Source: Thalassolituus sp. UBA674
GTDB taxonomy: Bacteria; Pseudomonadota; Gammaproteobacteria; Pseudomonadales; Oceanobacteraceae
Length of the DNA stretch: 64,000 nt
NCBI GenBank assembly: GCA_002298335.1
Contig: DBNK01000022.1
Location: 1 to 64,000 of the forward strand
Direction: 5' to 3'
This document shows, in pieces, positions 55,480-62,725 of this stretch. The notes under the pieces are model-generated. The model had not been told where the DNA came from. It saw only the letters and a program-made list of their open reading frames with translations, and ran no database searches. How positions within the stretch are numbered: position 1 is the stretch's first letter; every line of letters begins with the position of its first letter. Both the position numbers and the translations under genes were made by a program.

Positions 55480-56586
55480 ATGAAAACTGCTTTCAAACTG
55501 CTGCCCATCGCCATGCTGGCCGCAACCTGCGCTTTCACCCTGACCGCCTGTAAGGAAGAAGCCCCAGCTGCACCTGCCGCAAAAGCCGAGGCTCCGGCAC
55601 CAATCCCGGTGAAATTCGTTGTTGTCACCATGTTTGAGATTGGTGAAGACGAGGGCGATATGGCCGGTGAATTCCAGCTGTGGAAGGAGCGCGCCAAACT
55701 GGACACACGTATTCCCTTCCCGAACTCGCACCATGACCTGTACATGAACAAAGAAACCGGCGTACTGGCTATGGTGACCGGTATCGGTACTTCGCATTCC
55801 GCCGGTGCGGCCATGGCACTCGGTCTGGATCCACGTTTTGACCTGTCACAGGCCTACTGGCTGGTTGCCGGTATTGCTGGTATCGACCCGGAAGATGCCT
55901 CTATCGGTTCGGCCGCCTGGGCTGAATATCTGGTCGATGGCGACCTGGCCCACGAAATTGATCCGCGTGAAATTCCGGACGACTGGGATACCGGCTACTT
56001 CGCCCGCTATACCGTCAAGCCCTGGGACCCGAACAAACCCGAACCCACCGGTGAGATGTTTCAGGTCAATGCCGGTCTGACCGAGTGGGCTTACCAGCTC
56101 ACCAAAGATATTGAGCTTCCGGATTATCCGAGCCTTGAAGAAGCCCGCTCGCATTATGTGAATTACCCCAACGCGCAGAAACCACCCTTCGTTCTCAAGG
56201 GCGACCAGCTGGCTGCGATGACCTTCTGGCACGGTGAGATCATGAACGACTGGGCCAACAAGTGGGTGGATTACTGGACCGAAGGACAAGGTGAGTTTGT
56301 CACTTCTGCCATGGAAGATACCGGTACCTTTATGTCACTCTCCTTCCTCGACAACATCGGCAAGGTCGATAAAGACCGGGTGATGGTGCTGCGTACCGGC
56401 AGTAACTACACCATGCCGCCGGAAGGTGTGACCGCGGTTGATAACCTGCTGGCCGAAAACGAAGGATACCAGGGGCTTGAGGCCTCGCTGGAATCGGCCT
56501 GGCTGGTTGGCTCCGCGGTAATGAATGAGATTCTCGGCAATTGGGATACCTACAAAGACACCATTCCTGCCGCGGCTGCCGAATAA
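55480..56586 (+). CDS. NUP-family purine nucleoside lipoprotein
   Basis: This 368-residue protein matches the NUP (purine nucleoside permease) family, which shares the nucleoside phosphorylase fold. A lipoprotein signal ends FTLTAC (Cys24), followed by an Ala/Pro/Glu-rich linker, then VVVTMFEIGEDEGDMAGEFQ, GIGTSHSAGAAMALGLDP and a C-terminal VMVLRTGSNYTMPP segment. It has no membrane helices, so it is a lipid-anchored periplasmic protein that binds or cleaves purine nucleosides, not a permease. AGGAG precedes the ATG at 55480. Confidence 0.85.
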   Translation: MKTAFKLLPIAMLAATCAFTLTACKEEAPAAPAAKAEAPAPIPVKFVVVTMFEIGEDEGDMAGEFQLWKERAKLDTRIPFPNSHHDLYMNKETGVLAMVTGIGTSHSAGAAMALGLDPRFDLSQAYWLVAGIAGIDPEDASIGSAAWAEYLVDGDLAHEIDPREIPDDWDTGYFARYTVKPWDPNKPEPTGEMFQVNAGLTEWAYQLTKDIELPDYPSLEEARSHYVNYPNAQKPPFVLKGDQLAAMTFWHGEIMNDWANKWVDYWTEGQGEFVTSAMEDTGTFMSLSFLDNIGKVDKDRVMVLRTGSNYTMPPEGVTAVDNLLAENEGYQGLEASLESAWLVGSAVMNEILGNWDTYKDTIPAAAAE

Positions 56587-56603
56587 GCGGGTATTTAGCC
56601 CAC

Positions 56604-56643
56604 ACCTGACCGGATGGCTGACATGAAGCCGTCCGGTCAGGGT
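56604..56643. other. Strong inverted repeat upstream of the RutR-like gene
   Basis: ACCTGACCGGATGGCT (56604-56619) pairs almost perfectly with AGCCGTCCGGTCAGGGT (56627-56643). It has no T run, so it is either an imperfect terminator for the TonB operon or an operator: TGACC and GGTCA are inside it. It lies 35 bp before the regulator start. Confidence 0.6.
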
Positions 56644-56677
56644 TGACGCATTCAGAGTTCAGGAAGTCCGCTCAGAC

Positions 56678-57346
56678 ATGACCACCAGGAAGTACAAAAC
56701 CGGAAAAATCCGCGAACGTAACCGCGAAAAAATCCTCGCCGCCGCCGAACAGGAATTCGTCCTGCACGGCTTTAAAGGCACCACCATGCAGGCCGTGGCG
56801 GACCGCGCAGAAGTCCCGAAAGCCAACATCCACTATTATTTCAAAAGCAAAAGTAACCTCTACATCGCCCTGCTTGAGCACATCATGGGAGCCTGGAACG
56901 AGGTTCTGGCTGATCTGTCGGCCGACGACGATCCGGCCGAGATGATCACCCGCTTTATCCGCACCAAGATGCAGCTGTCCTATACCCATCCGAATGCATC
57001 CAAAATCTTTGCTATGGAAATCATTCAGGGCGCACCGCGCATCCGCGGTCATATGGCTGAAGTCATGCTGCCCTGGGTGAAAGAAAAGACGTCGGTCATG
57101 CAGAGCTGGATCGATCAGGGCAAGATGCGCCCGATTGACCCGACCCATCTGATTTTTATGATCTGGGCAACCACGCAGCATTACGCCGACTTTGAAACTC
57201 AGGTTCTGGAAATCACCAACAAGCGCCAGTACGCCCCTGAAGACATCGACCATATCACGGGTTTTCTGCTGGATATCATTCTCACCGGCTGTGGTCTGGA
57301 AAATAACCGCCGCACCCGCAGCGAAGCTTCCACTCCACAGGTCTGA
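56678..57346 (+). CDS. rutR: RutR-type TetR-family regulator
   Basis: This 222-residue TetR-family repressor has an N-terminal HTH (TTMQAVADRAEVPKANIHYY) and a C-terminal domain very close to E. coli RutR, including PTHLIFMIWATTQHYADFE against the same stretch in RutR. E. coli RutR responds to uracil and thymine and binds TTGACCA-N2-TGGTCAA; matching sites lie before four purine transcription units in this window. Its effector here may be a purine compound, an inference. AGGAAG is present upstream of the ATG. Confidence 0.88.
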   Translation: MTTRKYKTGKIRERNREKILAAAEQEFVLHGFKGTTMQAVADRAEVPKANIHYYFKSKSNLYIALLEHIMGAWNEVLADLSADDDPAEMITRFIRTKMQLSYTHPNASKIFAMEIIQGAPRIRGHMAEVMLPWVKEKTSVMQSWIDQGKMRPIDPTHLIFMIWATTQHYADFETQVLEITNKRQYAPEDIDHITGFLLDIILTGCGLENNRRTRSEASTPQV

Positions 57347-57480
57347 GCCTCGCACCGCCCGCTGTGGCTGTGTTAAGCTCAGTGCTGTCACGGCAGATTA
57401 ACACACACGTCACTGCCATTTTTGTTGAGCCGTATCACTGCGGCGAAAGGCCTTTGGGCCACTGAAATGAGGAGTGTGTT

Positions 57481-58845
57481 ATGTCAGCGTCCCAACGTCT
57501 CTGGATCAGAAATCCCCGCGCCGTTCTGGCACCGTCCACCGCCACCGCAGGCTTTGCCGCTGGCGGTATTGTCATTGAAAACGACCGTATTGCGGAGTGC
57601 CTGAATCCAGGGCAGTCTCCAGCCTTTCCGGTTGACCGGGTGATGGATGCCAGTGAGCACGTGCTGCTGCCGGGTCTGATCAATACCCACCATCATTATT
57701 ACCAGACGCTGACCCGGGCCTGCCCGCCAGCGCTGAACAAACGCCTCTTTCCCTGGCTGCAGACCCTTTACCCCATCTGGGCGCGGCTGACGCCGGAAGC
57801 CCATGCCATCGCGACCGAACTGGCCATGGTTGAGCTGCTGCTGAGCGGCTGTACCACAGCGTCTGACCATCATTATCTGTTCCCGGCCGGACTGGAGCAC
57901 GCCATCGACATTCAGGCGGACATTGCCCTGCGGCTTGGTATGCGAGCCACTCTGACCCGGGGTTCCATGACGCTCAGTGTCAAAGACGGCGGCCTGCCAC
58001 CCGAGAGCGTGGTACAGAGTGAATCTGAGATTCTGGACGACAGTGCCCGGCTGATCCGCGACTGGCACCGTAACGACGACGACGGACTGATCGAGATTGC
58101 TCTCGCGCCCTGTTCGCCGTTTTCCGTCACACCCGACATCATGAAAGAGAGCGCTGCACTGGCCCGTACACATTCATTGCGCCTGCACACTCACCTGGCC
58201 GAAACCGAAGACGAAAATGCCTTCTGCCAGCGTATGTTTGGACAGCGGCCGCTGGATTATCTGGAATCAGTCGGCTGGCTTGGCCCGCAGACCTGGCTGG
58301 CCCACGGTATCTGGTTCAATGGCGACGAAATACAACGCCTCGGACAGGCCGGAACCGGGGTCTGTCACTGCCCTTCTTCCAATATGATTCTGGCTTCCGG
58401 GATTGCCCGGGTACGCGAACTGCAGCAGGCCGGTGTGCCCGTCGGACTGGGTGTCGACGGCAGTGCGTCCAACGATCACAGTAACCTGATGCAGGAAATC
58501 CGTCAGGCACTGCTGATTCAGCGCCTGCGTTATCAGGCCGATGAGTTCACTCATCTGGATGCCCTGTATCTCGCCACCGAGGGCTCCGCCGCGGTTCTGG
58601 GGCGAGAAGATACCGGAGCCCTGTTACCCGGATATAAAGCAGACTTAGCCTTATTCAGGCTGGATGAACTGCGCTTCAGTGGCGCACACGATGCGCTTGC
58701 GGCGCTGGTTAACTGTGGTGCACATAAGGCCGATGCCGTCATGATCAACGGCGACTGGAAGGTACTGAACGGCGAATGGCTGGGCGGGGATGTAGGGGAG
58801 CTGATGGTGAGGCATCAGCAGGCCGCGAAAACGCTCTGGCCCTGA
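57481..58845 (+). CDS. 8-Oxoguanine deaminase-type amidohydrolase
   Basis: This 454-residue zinc amidohydrolase matches the family characterised in Pseudomonas as 8-oxoguanine deaminase (8-oxoguanine to urate), long misnamed hydroxydechloroatrazine hydrolase. Motifs are NTHHHYYQTLTRA, LHTHLAETEDE, HGIWFNGDE, CPSSNMILASGIAR and GVDGSASNDHSNLMQEIR. GGAG lies before the ATG. A guanine or isoguanine specificity cannot be excluded. Its product urate would feed PuuD. Confidence 0.88.
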   Translation: MSASQRLWIRNPRAVLAPSTATAGFAAGGIVIENDRIAECLNPGQSPAFPVDRVMDASEHVLLPGLINTHHHYYQTLTRACPPALNKRLFPWLQTLYPIWARLTPEAHAIATELAMVELLLSGCTTASDHHYLFPAGLEHAIDIQADIALRLGMRATLTRGSMTLSVKDGGLPPESVVQSESEILDDSARLIRDWHRNDDDGLIEIALAPCSPFSVTPDIMKESAALARTHSLRLHTHLAETEDENAFCQRMFGQRPLDYLESVGWLGPQTWLAHGIWFNGDEIQRLGQAGTGVCHCPSSNMILASGIARVRELQQAGVPVGLGVDGSASNDHSNLMQEIRQALLIQRLRYQADEFTHLDALYLATEGSAAVLGREDTGALLPGYKADLALFRLDELRFSGAHDALAALVNCGAHKADAVMINGDWKVLNGEWLGGDVGELMVRHQQAAKTLWP

Positions 58846-58847
58846 GC

Positions 58848-58965
58848 TTTCCTACCTACGTTGCCACAGCGGTGTTAAAAACGTTCTCGCAATGCTCATT
58901 TGCCATGAGCAAACTGCGCTTCCTCGAAAGTTTTTGCCTTGCCGTGGCTGCCTCGGTTACGGAAA
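58848..58965 (-). repeat. Dispersed palindromic repeat, copy C
   Basis: This 118 bp relative of the repeats at 3881-4004 and 8484-8596 lies in the opposite orientation. Outer arms TTTCC/GGAAA and GTGTTAAAAACG pairing with GTTTTTGCC are present. The tip is ATTTGCCATGAGCAAAC instead of the CGGGT loop. It starts three bases beyond the deaminase stop codon. Confidence 0.8.
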
Positions 58966-59019
58966 TCTGCCAGAACTTCCGACGCCTGATTTCAATCTTC
59001 CGGCTTCTGACGCGTTAAA

Positions 59020-59427
59020 TCAGCGCGGGACTTTACGGATACGACCATGGCTGTCGATTGCCACGTAAACGAACACGGCATCGACCACTTTGCGGTGCTG
59101 GGACTCTGAATGATTGCGCGTCCAGACTTCCACTGCAATGCGGATGGATGACGATCCCACATCCAGCAGGCGGGTATAAACGCTGACCGAAGCACCGACG
59201 CGGATGGGCGACATAAACACCAGCGATTCCATGGCGACGTTGGCAATGCGGCCATGGGCCAGACGGCTGGCCAGCTCTTCAGCGGCGTGGTCCATCTGGG
59301 CAACCACCCAGCCACCGCTGATGTCGCCGTGCAGATTGCATTCCGCACGGGCAGGAATCAGACGCATGCTGAGCGTTCCTTCGGGGGAAGGTTGATTGTC
59401 TTCGGGCTTTTCCATATCGGGTTTCAA
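59020..59427 (-). CDS. YciA-type acyl-CoA thioesterase
   Basis: This 135-residue single hotdog-domain protein has the YciA/BFIT-type features CNLHGDISGGWVVAQMDHAAEELA and VAMESLVFMSPIRVGASVSV. It hydrolyses acyl-CoA in the cytoplasm; chain-length preference is unknown. The precise start among MKPDMEK codons is uncertain by a few residues. It lies 84 bp downstream of none of its own pathway genes; the TRAP genes upstream share its strand. Confidence 0.9.
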   Translation of the reverse strand: MKPDMEKPEDNQPSPEGTLSMRLIPARAECNLHGDISGGWVVAQMDHAAEELASRLAHGRIANVAMESLVFMSPIRVGASVSVYTRLLDVGSSSIRIAVEVWTRNHSESQHRKVVDAVFVYVAIDSHGRIRKVPR

Positions 59428-59511
59428 TTCTTATTGTCTGAGGACGCGAAGGCGCAGTCCGTAATCCATCGTTGCGGAACGGCTGTTGTTGCCATCACCG
59501 GATAATTATTG

Positions 59512-60888
59512 TCAGCCGTAAATTCTGTCCGGTAGCCAGGTTGCCAGTTCCGGGAACGCCGCCAGCAGCCCCAGAACAACCAGTTGGATCAGAATAAAGG
59601 GAACCACCCCTTTGTACAATCGCCCGGAGGTAAGTTCTTCCGGTGCCACACCACGCAGGTAAAAAAGTGAAAAGCCGAACGGCGGCGTCAGGAAGGACGT
59701 CTGCAGGTTAATGGCGATCATGATTCCCAGCCACACCGGATCGACGCCCATGGCCAGCAGCACCGGGGCAACGATCGGCACAACCACAAAGGTGATTTCA
59801 ATAAAGTCGAGAATAAAGCCCAGCAGGAAAATCACCAGCATCACCACCAGCATGGCGGTAAAGACGCCGCCCGGCAGTCCCTCGAACACCGACTGAACCA
59901 GCTCTTCACCGCCAAAGCCGCGGAACACCAGCGAGAACAGCGCAGCACCGACAAAAATCAGGAACACCATACTGGTGACTTTCAGCGTACTGTCCATGGT
60001 CTCTTTCAGACGTGACAGAGTCAGCTGACCATACAGGGCCGCCAGCACCAGTGCACCGGCCGCGCCCAGCCCGGCCGCTTCGGTCGGTGTGGCTTTACCG
60101 GTCAGAATCGCCCCCAGCACCAGCACAATCAGTAATAAAGGAGGCAGCAGACCTTTCAGCAGATCCAGCAGCAGAGCGGCAGACAGAGGTTCACGATCTG
60201 CAACCGCCGGGGCAGCCGCCGGACGGAACAATGCAACCAGACCGATATACAGGATGTAAGCGAGCACCAGCAGCAGACCCGGAATTACCGCCCCGACAAA
60301 CAGATCGGCGACAGACACAGTCTCAGGCGCAAAGATGCCCATATCCAGCTGCGCCTTCTGGTAAGAGCTGGACAGCACCTCACCGAGAATAATCAGTGCC
60401 GTCGACGGTGGAATGATCTGCCCCAGGGTACCGGTTGCACAGATGGTGCCGCCCGCCAGTGCCGGGCTGTAGCCGTTCTTCAGCATGGTCGGCAGGGAGA
60501 TCAGCCCCATGGTCACCACGGTGGCACCGACAATACCCGTGCTGGCAGCAAGCAGAGCTCCGACCAGCACCACCGCCAGGCTCAGACCGCCGCGTACCGG
60601 TCCGAATAAGAGACCGAGGCTGCGCAACAGCTGCTCAGCGATGCGCGACTTCTCCAGCATCACGCCCATGAACACAAACAGGGGCACAGCAATCAGGATC
60701 TGATTGGTGAGGATACCGTACAGGCGGTTGGGCATGGCATGCAGGAAGGCGGGATCAAAGGTGCCGGTGAGCAGACCGACTCCGGCAAACAGCAGGGAAA
60801 CACCGCCCAGTGTGAACGCCACCGGGAAGCCCAGCATGAGCACAACACAGATAATCAGGAACAGGATCAGCGGCATCCATTCAGCCAT
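59512..60888 (-). CDS. dctM: TRAP transporter large permease subunit (DctM)
   Basis: This 458-residue membrane protein has about twelve hydrophobic segments and matches the DctM large subunit of TRAP transporters, which use a sodium gradient. Motifs such as GIVGATVVTMGLISLPTML and ICATGTLGQIIPPSTALIILG are typical. It starts eight bases inside the end of the dctQ gene. No periplasmic binding-protein gene (dctP) follows within the ~670 bp to the next genes, so the substrate is unknown. Confidence 0.94.
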   Translation of the reverse strand: MAEWMPLILFLIICVVLMLGFPVAFTLGGVSLLFAGVGLLTGTFDPAFLHAMPNRLYGILTNQILIAVPLFVFMGVMLEKSRIAEQLLRSLGLLFGPVRGGLSLAVVLVGALLAASTGIVGATVVTMGLISLPTMLKNGYSPALAGGTICATGTLGQIIPPSTALIILGEVLSSSYQKAQLDMGIFAPETVSVADLFVGAVIPGLLLVLAYILYIGLVALFRPAAAPAVADREPLSAALLLDLLKGLLPPLLLIVLVLGAILTGKATPTEAAGLGAAGALVLAALYGQLTLSRLKETMDSTLKVTSMVFLIFVGAALFSLVFRGFGGEELVQSVFEGLPGGVFTAMLVVMLVIFLLGFILDFIEITFVVVPIVAPVLLAMGVDPVWLGIMIAINLQTSFLTPPFGFSLFYLRGVAPEELTSGRLYKGVVPFILIQLVVLGLLAAFPELATWLPDRIYG

Positions 60889-61393
60889 GATGGCGCTCTC
60901 CCTCAGGATCTTTCACGAAGGTGCGCAGCAACTCCGCCAGCGCCTGCAGGATCACCAGCAGGGGCATCAGCAGAATCAGGCTTTTCAGCAGATAGACAAA
61001 CGGCAGGCCGGAAGCTTCCTGGGATTTTTCGCCGATGGCCCAGGCGTTGCCGACATATTCCCAGCTCACCCAGAGCAGAAAAAAACACAGCGGCAGGACC
61101 AGCAGCAGAATGCCGCCACGGTCGACCAGTGCCTGCCCTCGGGGTGAGAAGGTGCGGTAGAAGATATCCACACGCACATGGCCACCCTGCTGCCAGGTAT
61201 ACGCCGCACCCAGCATAAAGAGCGCCGCATGCAGGTACATCACACTTTCCTGCAGGGCAACAGAAGGCATAGAAAACAGATAACGCAGGGCCACCACAGC
61301 ACAGGTAGCAATCACCATAATCAATGCGAACCAACAGACCGTGTTGCCGGTCAGACGGGTCAATGTGTCGATAGTGCGGATCAGCCGGTGCAT
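60881..61393 (-). CDS. dctQ: TRAP transporter small permease subunit (DctQ)
   Basis: This 170-residue protein has four membrane segments of the DctQ small subunit, with the conserved VALQESVMYLHAALFMLGAA and GGHVRVDIFY. The ATG at 61393 has AGGAGG upstream. It is divergent from pstS. The dctQM pair lacks dctP nearby, so it either uses a binding protein encoded elsewhere or has lost it. Confidence 0.93.
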   Translation of the reverse strand: MHRLIRTIDTLTRLTGNTVCWFALIMVIATCAVVALRYLFSMPSVALQESVMYLHAALFMLGAAYTWQQGGHVRVDIFYRTFSPRGQALVDRGGILLLVLPLCFFLLWVSWEYVGNAWAIGEKSQEASGLPFVYLLKSLILLMPLLVILQALAELLRTFVKDPEGERHHG

Positions 61394-61506
61394 GGTGTCC
61401 TCCTGCAGGAGGCGCGGATTATAACGGCAGCTGTCGTGTGGGTCACCCACAGCCGGACCGTGAAGGCTGCAATATATCGGTCACATTAATGTAATATTTC
61501 AGCCGG

Positions 61507-61524
61507 TTGTCATATTTCTGTAAC
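61507..61524 (+). promoter_or_regulatory. Pho box upstream of pstS
   Basis: TTGTCAT-ATTT-CTGTAAC has the two 7-mers and 4 bp AT spacer of a PhoB-binding box. It lies 72 bp before the pstS start. A weaker one (CGGTCAC-ATTA-ATGTAAT, 61478-61495) lies 12 bp before it. Confidence 0.75.
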
Positions 61525-61595
61525 ATACCGGACCAATAATGAGCCCAACTCAGGCGAGCAATGTTGCAAGCCTGTCTGATCAACAAGGTGTTCCT

Positions 61596-62639
61596 ATGAA
61601 AAAAGTACTTCTTACCGGTGCCGCTCTGCTGGCTTCTGTGACAGGCATGAATGCTCACGCTGAGCGTGATTACATCAGCATTGTTGGCTCATCCACTGTC
61701 TATCCTTTCTCAACTGTTGTGGCCGAGCGTTTTGGTAAGTCGACCAATTTCCCGACACCGAAAGTTGAATCCACCGGTTCCGGCGGCGGTATGAAGCTGT
61801 TCTGTCAGGGTGTGGGCGAATCCACTCCGGACATCACCAACTCCTCCCGCGCGATCAAATCGTCTGAAATCGCACTCTGTGCTGAAAACGGCGTGAAAGA
61901 CATCGTTGAAGTCATGGTCGGTTACGACGGTATCGTTCTGGCCGGCAGCAACGAAGCACCTAAGTACGAACTGACCCGTAAGGACATCTTCCTGGCGCTG
62001 GCCAAGATGGTTCCGAACACCGACGGCACTGATACCCTGATCGAAAACCCGTACAAAACCTGGAAAGACGTTAACCCGACCCTGCCAGCCAAGAAGATCG
62101 AAGTTCTGGGCCCACCGCCAACGTCCGGTACCCGTGATGCCTTCGTTGAACTGGCGATGGAAGGTGGCTGTAAGAAATTCCCGTTCATTGCGGCCATGAA
62201 AGATGCTGACAAGAACAAGTTCAAAGCCGTATGTCACGGTCTGCGTGAAGACGGTGGTTACATCGAAGCCGGTGAAAACGACAACCTGATCGTGCAGAAA
62301 CTGGTTGCTAACCCGGATGCCATCGGTATCTTCGGTTACAGCTTCCTGGAGCAGAACGAAGACAAAGTTCACGGTTCTGTAGTTGAAGGTCAGGAGCCGA
62401 CATTTGACGCCATCTCCGATGGTTCATACCCTGTCAGCCGTTCTCTGTACTTCTACGTGAAAAAAGCCCACATCGGTGTGATTCCGGGTATCAAAGAGTA
62501 CCTGGCTGAATTCACCTCTGAGAAGGCGATGGGTGAAGACGGTTATCTGGCAGACAAGGGCATGATCCCGATGACAGACGCCGAATACAAAAAAGTGGTT
62601 GATACTGTCGCGAATCTGAAGACAATCTCAGCCCAGTAA
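61596..62639 (+). CDS. pstS: Phosphate ABC transporter substrate-binding protein
   Basis: This 347-residue periplasmic phosphate-binding protein has a signal peptide (ending AHA) and the phosphate site motifs IVGSSTVYPF, ESTGSGGGMKLFCQG, ITNSSRAIKSSE and TSGTRDAF. It is of the larger, marine-type PstS class. The ATG at 61596 has AAGGTG upstream; the longer frame is excluded by the signal peptide. It is followed by pstC with a stem-loop between. Confidence 0.96.
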   Translation: MKKVLLTGAALLASVTGMNAHAERDYISIVGSSTVYPFSTVVAERFGKSTNFPTPKVESTGSGGGMKLFCQGVGESTPDITNSSRAIKSSEIALCAENGVKDIVEVMVGYDGIVLAGSNEAPKYELTRKDIFLALAKMVPNTDGTDTLIENPYKTWKDVNPTLPAKKIEVLGPPPTSGTRDAFVELAMEGGCKKFPFIAAMKDADKNKFKAVCHGLREDGGYIEAGENDNLIVQKLVANPDAIGIFGYSFLEQNEDKVHGSVVEGQEPTFDAISDGSYPVSRSLYFYVKKAHIGVIPGIKEYLAEFTSEKAMGEDGYLADKGMIPMTDAEYKKVVDTVANLKTISAQ

Positions 62640-62663
62640 ACAAGAGTCCCCTGCGGATTTATC

Positions 62664-62691
62664 AAAGGCCGGTGTTTATGCACCGGCCTTT
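62664..62691 (+). terminator. Intercistronic stem-loop after pstS
   Basis: AAAGGCCGGTG-TTTATG-CACCGGCCTTT is a perfect 11 bp stem with only a short T run. It may stabilise pstS mRNA and lower pstC expression, as is common where binding protein is needed in excess. Confidence 0.75.
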
Positions 62692-62725
62692 GCCTGTATT
62701 CAAACCACTAAACTGACGACCCGAC

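Noticed and set aside
61478..61495. CGGTCAC-ATTA-ATGTAAT as a second full Pho box before pstS
   Set aside because: It matches the box poorly and its distance from the clear box is not a multiple of the usual 11 bp step, so I mention it only as a possible weak site.
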